Shown here: one piece after another, positions 1 to 6,721 of the stretch | How the letters are laid out: each line of letters begins with the position of its first letter | How positions within the stretch are numbered: position 1 is the stretch's first letter | Assembly: GCF_008364765.1 (NCBI RefSeq) | Contig: NZ_VTUY01000007.1 | Location: 134,884 to 198,883 of the forward strand | Reading direction: 5' to 3' | Source: Bacillus sp. CH30_1T | Lineage (GTDB): Bacteria > Bacillota > Bacilli > Bacillales > Bacillaceae_B | DNA: 64,000 nucleotides | Notes under the pieces: model-generated | Database searches by the model: none | Seen by the model: the letters and a program-made list of their open reading frames with translations, nothing else | Told to the model about the DNA's origin: nothing | Position numbers and translations under genes: made by a program

Positions 1-756
1 CCTGAAATGCCAGGGCTCATATTGGTATTGTGTAATTGAAACCTTATCTTCAGGATAACGAAGAATGAACCCAAATTTATAGGCGTTTTCACCAAGCCAT
101 TTCCCTTCCTTCGTATCAGCAAATTCAATGTTTACTTGGAAGTTATTACTTTGACTTGAAATGTCCATGGCTAATCCGGATTGATGCTCACTTTGTCCTG
201 GAGGTGCCACGGCCATTACAGCTTTCTCTTCTCCGAATTGAGCAATTTCTCTTTCCAGCAGCATTTTTTGATATTCATACGAACGATAACCTGAAATAGC
301 CGTTAGTAAAATTCCTTGTGATTTGGCTTCAGCGAACATTTCCTCCAGCTGTACTGCCGCTTCTTTACGAAGATACGCCTTTTCAAGTTCTTGATTACCA
401 AATACGAACGGAACTTTTGGGCGAACCAAATCAGTTGGTTTGTATTCATCTAATGCATATTCCTTATTTACTAGCGCTAAAAGGTTGGAAGGATTTTGAA
501 TCACTTGTTTTCCATCCACTACTTTCACATCATTAAAGTATTGAGACTCTAATTGTAGTTCAGGTGGAACTGTTTCTTCCTCTGTAGTGGGAGACTGATC
601 TTCTTCCGGTTGATCTCCTGGAGTTTGCTGCTTAGGCACTTCTTCTTTCGTTTCTTTTTGTTTCTGGCCAAATAAATTCTCTGACCAATCTTGTACTTGC
701 GAACATCCCGATAACATTATCAAGGAAGCAGCCGTTACGAAGATGATCTTTTTCAT
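1..756 (-). CDS. yodJ: D-alanyl-D-alanine carboxypeptidase lipoprotein, M15B/VanY type (C-terminus beyond window)
   Basis: Open from an ATG at 756 to the left edge, so the C-terminus is missing. The N-terminus is a lipoprotein signal with lipobox LSGC (Cys18), followed by a low-complexity Glu/Gln/Pro/Thr linker of about 45 residues that would place the enzyme on the outer face of the membrane. The catalytic domain shows SGYRSYEYQ, the zinc motif SEHQSGLAMD (His and Asp ligands) and, at the very edge, EPWHFR, which carries the last zinc His of VanY/DacB-like peptidases. The family trims the terminal D-Ala of peptidoglycan stem peptides. B. subtilis yodJ also lies next to deoD, which supports the symbol. 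Confidence 0.9.
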   Translation of the reverse strand, partial: MKKIIFVTAASLIMLSGCSQVQDWSENLFGQKQKETKEEVPKQQTPGDQPEEDQSPTTEEETVPPELQLESQYFNDVKVVDGKQVIQNPSNLLALVNKEYALDEYKPTDLVRPKVPFVFGNQELEKAYLRKEAAVQLEEMFAEAKSQGILLTAISGYRSYEYQKMLLEREIAQFGEEKAVMAVAPPGQSEHQSGLAMDISSQSNNFQVNIEFADTKEGKWLGENAYKFGFILRYPEDKVSITQYQYEPWHFR

Positions 757-847
757 ACTTTCACCTAGTTTCTCTCTAAAATGTTTCCAACCAATATCTT
801 ATCATGTAATAAGATTTCTGTATGCAGGATATACTTCACAAAATGAA

Positions 848-887
848 AAACTGCCTATAAACCCAGAAGTGGGAATGTAAGCAGTTT
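848..887 (-). terminator. Rho-independent terminator after deoD
   Basis: The arms AAACTGC and GCAGTTT enclose an inner CCCA/TGGG pairing. A T-rich tail follows on the minus strand, just past the deoD stop. Confidence 0.75.
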
Positions 888-906
888 CTTTTGATCGTAA
901 ATGGAC

Positions 907-1611
907 CTACTCTTGAATAGCAGCTTCCAATGCAACTTCAATCATTTCATTAAATGTTGTTTGACGCTCATCTGCAGTCGTTTCTTCACCTGTTAAGATA
1001 TGATCACTGACTGTAAGTACAGATAATGCATTGCGTCCAAATTTTGAAGCTAAAGTGTATAAAGCTGACGTTTCCATTTCAATTGCCAAGATGCCGTATT
1101 GAGCCCATTTTTCATGCTCTGCATTGTCATTGTAGAACATGTCGGCAGTAAATACATTTCCGACCTTTAAGTTCAGGCCTTTTTCCACACCGGCATCATA
1201 AGCACGTTTAAGTAGATCGAAATTAGCTGTCGGTGCATAGTCAATCCCGTTAAACGTTAATCGGTTCATTTGAGAATCAGTTGATGAGGTCATAGCCAGT
1301 ATGACGTCACGAACTTTAACATCCTTTTGGATAGCACCACAAGTTCCGACACGGATCAGGTTTTGTACGTTATAGCTTTGCATCAATTCGTTGATATAAA
1401 TGGAAATGGAAGGTACGCCCATGCCTGTCCCTTGAACCGAAATTCTTTTCCCTTTGTATGTCCCAGTGTATCCAAACATATTACGAACCTCATTGTAACA
1501 GGTTGGATTTTCCAGAAATGTTTCAGCAATGTATTTTGCTCTAAGTGGATCTCCTGGTAATAAAACCGTTTCTGCTATTTCATTTTCTTTTGCATTAATA
1601 TGTATACTCAA
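907..1611 (-). CDS. deoD: Purine-nucleoside phosphorylase DeoD
   Basis: Trimeric/hexameric bacterial purine-nucleoside phosphorylase, which splits purine (deoxy)nucleosides with phosphate into base and (deoxy)ribose-1-phosphate. The protein is 234 residues, the usual length. The start is TTG at 1611, with AGGAGG nine bases upstream; a longer reading to 1716 adds a tail absent from the family. Visible motifs are [10 protein letters not shown] (residues 17-25, phosphate loop), RVGTCGAI (about 86-93), EMETSALY (about 178-185, ribose binding) and [12 protein letters not shown] with the catalytic Asp near 203. It is flanked by yodJ and yodL-like genes, as in B. subtilis. Confidence 0.96.
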   Translation of the reverse strand: MSIHINAKENEIAETVLLPGDPLRAKYIAETFLENPTCYNEVRNMFGYTGTYKGKRISVQGTGMGVPSISIYINELMQSYNVQNLIRVGTCGAIQKDVKVRDVILAMTSSTDSQMNRLTFNGIDYAPTANFDLLKRAYDAGVEKGLNLKVGNVFTADMFYNDNAEHEKWAQYGILAIEMETSALYTLASKFGRNALSVLTVSDHILTGEETTADERQTTFNEMIEVALEAAIQE

Positions 1612-1741
1612 TTTACTTTTCCTCCTATCAAGTCTGCTGAAACACCATTGTAATCCTTTTTTATTTCTTATGCAACGCTTGAAAATGGAAGGATAGAAAG
1701 CAGTGCATGGGGTCAAACTAACGACAGAAGGAGGGATTCAA

Positions 1742-1864
1742 ATGGCTAAAGAAAAAATGAGTAAGAAACTGAAGCAAGCAGTTCAGCATGCAAATGAAAC
1801 TAACCCTTCTACCCGTACAGGGACACAACCTAACTCTTCAAGAACTGAAAGACTTAAATCATAA
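1742..1864 (+). CDS. Small hydrophilic protein, 40 aa, unknown function
   Basis: A 40-codon ORF starting MAKEKMSKKLKQ, with a good AGAAGGAGG site 6-8 bases before the ATG. It is rich in Lys, Asn, Thr and Ser, with no hydrophobic stretch and no Cys. It is followed after 17 bases by a second tiny hydrophilic gene, and the pair ends at a strong terminator, which looks like a real two-gene transcript. Size and composition resemble minor small acid-soluble spore proteins, but I do not recognise the family. Confidence 0.6.
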   Translation: MAKEKMSKKLKQAVQHANETNPSTRTGTQPNSSRTERLKS

Positions 1865-1881
1865 CGGGGAGGAAGATTTCT

Positions 1882-2025
1882 ATGGGTAAAAAACACCGAA
1901 ACAGAATCAATGCTCCTAAGAAAAATAACCATATCCCAAAAGAAGCACTGGATGCAGAGCACAATGCACATGCTAAGGAAAATTCAGCTCAGAACCGGAA
2001 AAACGGTCCGGGTAATCACATATAA
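1882..2025 (+). CDS. Small hydrophilic protein, 47 aa, unknown function
   Basis: A 47-codon ORF starting MGKKHRNRINAPKK and ending GPGNHI, with a GGGGAGGAAG site before the ATG. It is rich in Asn, His, Lys and Ala and strongly basic at the N-terminus. It is the second gene of the 1742-2025 pair and is followed directly by the terminator at 2042-2081. Composition fits a spore-core or DNA-associated small protein; this is inference only and no family was recognised. Confidence 0.6.
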   Translation: MGKKHRNRINAPKKNNHIPKEALDAEHNAHAKENSAQNRKNGPGNHI

Positions 2026-2041
2026 ATATTGCTAATAAAAT

Positions 2042-2081
2042 AAAGGAAAGAATCTTACCTCGATGGAAGATTCTTTCCTTT
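2042..2081. terminator. Strong bidirectional terminator
   Basis: The 15-bp arms AAAGGAAAGAATCTT and AAGATTCTTTCCTTT are perfect complements around a 10-nt loop. It lies between the plus-strand small genes and the 3' end of yodL on the minus strand. Confidence 0.85.
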
Positions 2082-2098
2082 ATTTCGTTGTTCCATAT

Positions 2099-2419
2099 TT
2101 AATGAATCAAGATCCTATTCACTCTTTTCCATCCATTTGGCTGAAGGCGATAATAATAATGACCTCTCCGCCCCTCGTCAATAAAGATAATATCACGTGT
2201 AGCAATGTATCTGCCCTGATAATTTTTTGGAACCAAATCTGGTACGTTAAATGTTCTGAACGTTTTATACAGGGCTTCTTCATGATTATTTGCTTCAACC
2301 GAGATTCGATATACCTTTTCATAGCCTTTATCCTCTCCATACTTTGGAGTTTGGAAAATGGTCATGTCATAGGTAGACCTTAAAAGCTTAGGACGAATGA
2401 TTTTTTCAAGTAAAAGCAT
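2099..2419 (-). CDS. yodL: YodL-like protein (MreB/elongation-linked in B. subtilis)
   Basis: 106 residues from the ATG at 2419, which has GGAGGGG 5-8 bases upstream; a GTG six bases earlier overlaps that site. The core has TIFQTPKYGEDKGYEKVYRISVEA and a region with PKNYQGRYIATRDI, matching what I recall of B. subtilis YodL, which is also 106 residues and next to deoD. In B. subtilis YodL is a sporulation-phase protein whose overproduction disturbs cell width through MreB. That role is carried over by homology and is not visible in the sequence. No membrane segment is present. Confidence 0.8.
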   Translation of the reverse strand: MLLLEKIIRPKLLRSTYDMTIFQTPKYGEDKGYEKVYRISVEANNHEEALYKTFRTFNVPDLVPKNYQGRYIATRDIIFIDEGRRGHYYYRLQPNGWKRVNRILIH

Positions 2420-2515
2420 GAGCACCCCTCCGTCATTATGTTGTACTCATACTATTACACATAGACCTTGTCGAATCCTTCATGGAAAAATAGGAATCTT
2501 TGTCGAATCGATCCC

Positions 2516-3286
2516 TTAAGCGAATTTATTTATCACATCTTTCAGTTTAGATGAGAGATGTGGGATATCTGTCGTTCTAATTGTCAGTCTGACCATGGAT
2601 TCGTCCATTTCAAGTGCTTCTGCTAAGAATCCACCTAACCCTCTTGCCCGTCGATCCACTTCCAGAAGCAGATCCACTTGTTCTTCCGATTGATTCAGGA
2701 ACATCACTTCAAGTTCATCTAATTTTCGTTGATATGGACCATTGACCGGTACGAATTCGAATTCCTGTATGAATGGATAGCGACCTCTATAGCGGCGTGG
2801 TGCCTGCTCACATTCAACCTTACGAATCCTGAAGCCCAGTTCCTGAACAGATGTGAGCACTGCATTCGTCAATTCATTCGGTAAGATTTCAATATAATCT
2901 TTGTCTTTAGGATCAACTGCATTTTTAATATCTAAGCCAGTGGCTACCCACACCCTTGTATTTCCATACGTGATCGGGGTTTCAAATGGTAAGGTAAAGG
3001 AAAAAGGAAACTGTTTCTTTTCATTTTCTCCGATAGTAAACGGCTCAGATATTTGCACTTTTTGAATGGGAGCATAATCAGTATACTTTTTGTCATCTGA
3101 TTCACGAATATATGTAGTAAAGAGTGTTAAATAGATAGCATCGATATTCTGATCTGCGCTCCCTCCTGTAATTTCTACAATACCTTTTGCCGTTTCCCCT
3201 GCTTGATAGCTTGATTTTTCTAATTTTGTATCTACTGTAGCGGCTCCGATTCCTATTGAAGCAAACACTTTGTTAAAAAAAGACAT
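2516..3286 (-). CDS. spo0M: Sporulation-control protein Spo0M (arrestin-like fold)
   Basis: 256 residues, close to the 258 of B. subtilis Spo0M. It begins MSFFNKVFASIGIGAATVDTKLEKSSYQAGE, the typical start of the Spo0M N-terminal arrestin-like domain, and continues with EPFTIGENEKKQFPFSFTLP and a C-terminal domain with LEVDRRARGLGGF. Spo0M acts in the cytosol and influences entry into sporulation. The gene follows the kinase at 3304-4107 by only 17 bases, and its GAGGAGG site overlaps the kinase stop, so the two are almost certainly cotranscribed. That partner is unusual (see findings). Confidence 0.93.
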   Translation of the reverse strand: MSFFNKVFASIGIGAATVDTKLEKSSYQAGETAKGIVEITGGSADQNIDAIYLTLFTTYIRESDDKKYTDYAPIQKVQISEPFTIGENEKKQFPFSFTLPFETPITYGNTRVWVATGLDIKNAVDPKDKDYIEILPNELTNAVLTSVQELGFRIRKVECEQAPRRYRGRYPFIQEFEFVPVNGPYQRKLDELEVMFLNQSEEQVDLLLEVDRRARGLGGFLAEALEMDESMVRLTIRTTDIPHLSSKLKDVINKFA

Positions 3287-3303
3287 TTGATTTTCCTCCT
3301 CGA

Positions 3304-4107
3304 TTATCTTTCTTGTAATGTTTTAATCACTCGGTATAATTCCACCAGGATTTCCTCAGCGTCCCTAAACCCTGAATCAATTTGCAGAAGTCTTCTGATC
3401 ACCATCTTTGTATCATGATGAATGGCAAGTTCTTCTTCCCAGCTTCTCTCCTTTTTCATAGTTGGTTCATAAGAAGAATACAATAAAAATAGCAGAAAAT
3501 GCCCGATTGCGTAGAAATCACTCTTCTTCGATTTATCCCTCATATAATCCTTATGTTTCCCTGGGATAGTCTCTGATGTTTCATTCATTTCACAAGCAAG
3601 ACCAAAATCTATTATTTGAAGCGTTCCATGATCCAGTAAAATATTTGGGATTCTTAAGTCACGATGAACGTATCCATTTTCATGGATCCATTGTACTAGG
3701 TTAACCAATTGTACACCTAAAGTTAGTGATTCTCCCTCCGAGTATGTTTTTCCTTCAATAAAAATTAACTCCTCAAATGTTTGACCGTGCATTTTTTCCA
3801 TAACGAAATAAGGAGTCTTCCTATACTCACCTGTTGTATAAACAGATGGAAACCGGGGATGAGATAAAGTTTGTAGTGCATTCATTTCATTTTGAACATA
3901 TTGGGCGTGATTAGAAAATAACTTTTTGTAAGGGCGAATTCTTTTTAGTATGGCTTCTTTTCCACTAGAGTGTTCGATGACCGAGTAAGTTGTACCATAG
4001 CTTCCTTTTCCAACTAATCGGATGATATGGTAGCCATTGATGTTTTCTCCAGGTTTCCACGTCTGTTCAAATCCATCGATCAGTCTGCGAAAAAGCGTGT
4101 GTACCAT
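3304..4107 (-). CDS. Hanks-type serine/threonine protein kinase, cytosolic
   Basis: 267 residues forming a single kinase domain, without a transmembrane helix or PASTA repeats. Visible elements are the glycine loop GKGSYG (33-38), the ATP lysine in EAILKRI (Lys55), a catalytic loop HRDLRIPN (148-155) and DFG (167-169). The loop has Arg-Ile where most kinases have Lys-Pro, as I recall for the small YbdM/YrzF-type Bacillus kinases, so activity is likely but not certain. GAGAGG precedes the ATG by about nine bases. It sits between a His/Lys-rich peptide gene and spo0M in one tight operon; Spo0M is therefore a candidate substrate or partner, by context only. Confidence 0.88.
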   Translation of the reverse strand: MVHTLFRRLIDGFEQTWKPGENINGYHIIRLVGKGSYGTTYSVIEHSSGKEAILKRIRPYKKLFSNHAQYVQNEMNALQTLSHPRFPSVYTTGEYRKTPYFVMEKMHGQTFEELIFIEGKTYSEGESLTLGVQLVNLVQWIHENGYVHRDLRIPNILLDHGTLQIIDFGLACEMNETSETIPGKHKDYMRDKSKKSDFYAIGHFLLFLLYSSYEPTMKKERSWEEELAIHHDTKMVIRRLLQIDSGFRDAEEILVELYRVIKTLQER

Positions 4108-4128
4108 AACCTGTTTCCTCTCATTCCA

Positions 4129-4293
4129 TCAACTGCTATAAAAGCTGGAAAAAAAGCTTTTACTCTTATGCTTCTTATAATGCTGATGTCCAAAATGTTT
4201 ATGTTTAGGTGATTTATACTTTCTCCACGCATCACTGGAGCTGTACCGATGATGTTTCGAACCTAACAGGCTTTTGATTATTTTCCTTAACAT
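4129..4293 (-). CDS. Small basic His/Lys/Tyr-rich protein, 54 aa
   Basis: A 54-codon ORF from an ATG at 4293 with GGGAGG seven bases upstream, a textbook start. It opens MLRKIIKSLLGSKHHRY, with a short amphipathic helix, then is packed with His, Lys and Tyr and ends in Ser/Phe. It is first in the operon with the kinase (gap of 21 bases) and spo0M. The histidines suggest metal or nucleic-acid binding, and the Ser/Tyr residues could be phosphorylated by its neighbour; both ideas are inference. No family was recognised. Confidence 0.65.
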   Translation of the reverse strand: MLRKIIKSLLGSKHHRYSSSDAWRKYKSPKHKHFGHQHYKKHKSKSFFSSFYSS

Positions 4294-4728
4294 AAGCAAA
4301 CCTCCCAAGAATGTTTCTTATCGACTTGTATTACTATATACGTTTCATTTAGAAATTAGTTTCAAACATAAAAAATATCTTAGTGGAGCGTGATAATCTG
4401 CTTTCACACGCCTTGTCCAAAAAAGGGCAAAATGCGTTTTTCTCATTTCTTGAGTTGTGTAACGTAGCCATTTTTCACCATTCCCTCAGCGGATCGAGAG
4501 CAGATTACTGGCCACACATTCATTCGAAAGAAAATAAAAAAACTCGTCTATATAGTCCCACTTAATGTCCTGTTTGGGATAACATGCCTTCTTTCACACT
4601 CTCTTTGTCTGACTGGTTTATTGACCAGCCGATCGAAGTGATGGCACCTCATTTGACGATGATACCTGATCGTTTTTCTATGAAAAAAAGTGGAAAGCGT
4701 TGACCTCATTTCTTGTGAATCTAAAGAG
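4294..4728. other. Intergenic stretch with no convincing gene
   Basis: About 435 bases between the kinase operon and the large hairpin at 4729. A 39-codon plus-strand ORF (4584-4703) has no ribosome binding site and was not accepted. A 9-bp inverted pair TAATCTGCT/AGCAGATTA lies about 100 bases apart near 4393 and 4500, without other structure that I can see. Confidence 0.4.
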
Positions 4729-4803
4729 GGATTAACTCAAAATATAGTGCCTCGATGTTTTTCTGCCACCCGAAAAACATGAAAGGCACTTTAGAGTTAA
4801 TCC
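4729..4803. repeat. Large 75-nt imperfect palindrome / structured element
   Basis: Three nested arm pairs can be read: GGATTAACTC with GAGTTAATCC, AGTGCCT with AGGCACT, and ATGTTTTTC with GAAAAACAT, around a short CTGCCACCC loop. Internal bulges separate the arms. There is no T-tract directly after it on either strand, so it is not a standard terminator. It lies about 60 bases downstream of yozD on the minus strand. Confidence 0.6.
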
Positions 4804-4862
4804 CCATTATGTGAATGAACATTCCTTACGATGTGATTTTCAATTCGATGGTTGAAAAGATC

Positions 4863-5039
4863 CTATACATCTTCTTCCCATTCTTCATCAATGATACATT
4901 TGGCAATCAGATACTCGAATGTGATATCCGCTATTTCTTCCAGCTCATCTTCTGACGGTACATATCCTCTTTGAACGAGTTCTTTCATGAAGAACTCGGC
5001 AATTTCCTCGGTGTCGATAAAGACTTCTATCTCCCGCAT
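4863..5039 (-). CDS. yozD: YozD family protein
   Basis: 58 residues from an ATG at 5039 with AAAGGGGG about seven bases upstream; the longer reading to 5063 has no site of its own. The sequence starts MREIEVFIDTEEIAEFFMKEL and is very acidic (many Glu and Asp, ending EEWEEDV). It matches B. subtilis YozD in length and in position between yodL/yodM and yodN. No biochemical function is known to me. Confidence 0.85.
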   Translation of the reverse strand: MREIEVFIDTEEIAEFFMKELVQRGYVPSEDELEEIADITFEYLIAKCIIDEEWEEDV

Positions 5040-5162
5040 GTGATCGCCCCCTTTGATTCTCAATTTATGACAGAATGCTTCCAGTTATGCTATGAGAAAA
5101 AAGTTTTCATAAGATTTAAAAGACAAGCATAGACTTTATCATCAAAGATAAGGAGCGATTCG

Positions 5163-5333
5163 ATGTTAAGCACATTTACTCAAAAAACGAAAACGATGTT
5201 AAAAGATTTAGAAAATGGTGAGGGAATGATTGTCTCAGGAATGCAGTGGATCCTTAGGGTTGTATTGCTATCATTTTTAATCATAAGCGTTCCAGTTTTT
5301 CTGTATATCATGTGGCTTATTCCTTCTCTTTAA
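5163..5333 (+). CDS. Small single-pass membrane protein, 56 aa
   Basis: A 56-codon ORF with TAAGGAG nine bases before the ATG. Residues 1-25 are hydrophilic (MLSTFTQKTKTMLKDLENGE), and residues about 29-53 form one strongly hydrophobic helix ending MWLIPSL. The stop lies inside the last codons of yodN on the other strand, so the two genes converge and overlap by 17 bases. Family not recognised; a small membrane or sporulation peptide is likely from size alone. Confidence 0.6.
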   Translation: MLSTFTQKTKTMLKDLENGEGMIVSGMQWILRVVLLSFLIISVPVFLYIMWLIPSL

Positions 5334-5976
5334 CAATAGATTGTGAGTTTGTATGAGATCTCAATTGTTCTAACACATAGTCCATCTTATTCTTATATTT
5401 AGTATCTTCAAAGAGAAGATACAGTGCTTTGTAATCATTATAATGATCCAGAAGCTGATCAATCCAACTTGGCTTTGGGTGAGCAGATGAACGAAGCGAT
5501 TTTATTTTGCCTTCTTTTTTCTGCGGAAATACGAATCCGTATTTCTTAATAAAGGCCTCTGCTTGCTCTTCATCTGCAACTAAGGTGATTTCATCTTCGT
5601 CTGCTTCTAACCACTCTCCATCTGTAATTCTCATTAACTCATAAATAACGTCTTCCCAGGCATCGTCCTTATAACGCCATATTTCCGTCCTGAATCCTAC
5701 CACTTTAAAGAGATCCTCTTCATATCCCTTGACAATAACCAGATCTCCGAATAGAAATTTATATTCAATATCGATCTGTTCCTGTTCAAAAATGTATCCA
5801 TCATAAGAATCAAGCAATTCTAATGCTTTCTCCTTGAAAAGTCCTTCACTTTCGTTTACCTCATATAAAAACTCACCATCGAGTTTTTTAATATCGGTGA
5901 TTTTCCCGACAGTACCATAGATTGTTACAACTACCGTTTCTCCAACTCTGAATCTAGGCTCTTTTCGTTTCTTCAT
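5317..5976 (-). CDS. yodN: YodN-like protein, unknown function
   Basis: 219 residues from the ATG at 5976 (MKKRKEPRFRVGETVVVTIYG), with the weak site GGTGAGGGG; the ORF extends to 6039 but without a site. The first 50 residues read like a small beta-barrel (VGETVVVTIYGTVGKITDI), repeated in part near residues 80-110 (LFGDLVIVKGYEEDLFKVVGF), suggesting two SH3-like or KOW-like modules. The C-terminus is helical and charged. Synteny between yozD and yozE supports the yodN name. Its promoter must lie in 5977-6052, because a terminator separates it from yozE. Confidence 0.75.
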   Translation of the reverse strand: MKKRKEPRFRVGETVVVTIYGTVGKITDIKKLDGEFLYEVNESEGLFKEKALELLDSYDGYIFEQEQIDIEYKFLFGDLVIVKGYEEDLFKVVGFRTEIWRYKDDAWEDVIYELMRITDGEWLEADEDEITLVADEEQAEAFIKKYGFVFPQKKEGKIKSLRSSAHPKPSWIDQLLDHYNDYKALYLLFEDTKYKNKMDYVLEQLRSHTNSQSIVKEKE

Positions 5977-6052
5977 TCTCCCCTCACCCTTAATCGCCTT
6001 TTTTATATGATATGCAACAACAAGCATATCGGTATACACGAAAAGCCTTTTT

Positions 6053-6091
6053 AAAAAAGGACCGACATTTGTCTAGAACAAATGTCAGTCC
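6053..6091 (-). terminator. Terminator after yozE
   Basis: GGACTGACATTTGT and ACAAATGTCGGTCC form a 14-bp stem with one mismatch, followed on the minus strand by six T residues. Confidence 0.85.
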
Positions 6092-6113
6092 ATTGGCTTA
6101 AAGGATTATTAGG

Positions 6114-6338
6114 TTAAACTTTTTCTTCTAATAAATAGGCGTCCCATGCCATATCGAAAATGGACATACTTTCAAGATAATGACCATTCATTTCAAGGTA
6201 AGAACTAATCTCATGGTATTGTTTTGATTGTTTAGGAAAGCTATGATCATCATAAGCTGAATTTGCGAAATGAGTTAATTCATCCTTGGCAGTAGGCTGC
6301 CTATATTTCATTAAATAATGATAAAAGGATTTTCTCAC
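6114..6338 (-). CDS. yozE: YozE family protein (UPF0346)
   Basis: 74 residues, exactly the family length, from a GTG at 6338 preceded by AGGTGG. The sequence [35 protein letters not shown] and [11 protein letters not shown] are family hallmarks. It is a small all-helical cytosolic protein with no known enzymatic role. It lies downstream of yokU and is probably the last gene of the yodP-kamA-yokU-yozE transcript, which ends at the terminator 6053-6091. Confidence 0.93.
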   Translation of the reverse strand: MRKSFYHYLMKYRQPTAKDELTHFANSAYDDHSFPKQSKQYHEISSYLEMNGHYLESMSIFDMAWDAYLLEEKV

Positions 6339-6430
6339 CTGTTCCACCTACCCTTGTGGTTTCTTTTCTAAAAGGATAGCCGAAGAAGATGAATTCGTAA
6401 AGTGTTTGCTTTAAGTGAGTATATCCACTG

Positions 6431-6721
6431 TTAAAATCGAAAGTAATTTTTCTTTAGTAAACGGGGGAGTTCCATTAATTCTGTGTAAGTGATCACTTTA
6501 TCGATTAAATTGGTGTCGATTAACATAAGCTGGTCTTCAATTTCATTGATGACCGTTTCTTCCTGATACTCCATTCCACAATGACTGCAGCTCATGCTGG
6601 GGACATTCGAGATTTGAATCGCTCTTGTACCATCAGGAAGCTCCCAATACACGTTCGATTGATTCTCATGAGCTGTCTCACCTTCACACCATTCGCATAC
6701 TTTTGCATTATTTTTATCCAT
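6431..6721 (-). CDS. yokU: YokU family zinc-finger protein (MqsA-type N-domain)
   Basis: 96 residues from the ATG at 6721, which overlaps the last codons of kamA by eight bases (translational coupling). Two CxxC knuckles, CEWC (near residue 8) and CSHC (near 46), match the YgiT/MqsA-type zinc domain, followed by a helical tail. MqsA proteins act as antitoxins and repressors, but no toxin gene is adjacent here, so that role is not supported. The longer reading up to 6886 is out-of-frame overlap with kamA. B. subtilis has the same order yozE, yokU, kamA. Confidence 0.85.
   Translation of the reverse strand: MDKNNAKVCEWCEGETAHENQSNVYWELPDGTRAIQISNVPSMSCSHCGMEYQEETVINEIEDQLMLIDTNLIDKVITYTELMELPRLLKKNYFRF

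Noticed and set aside
4584..4703. 39-codon plus-strand ORF (MPSFTLSLSDWF...)
   Set aside because: Reads like protein but has no ribosome binding site and no neighbour or terminator that supports it.
6431..6721. Toxin-antitoxin system based on the MqsA-like YokU
   Set aside because: No toxin gene is adjacent, and the gene is part of a conserved kamA operon.
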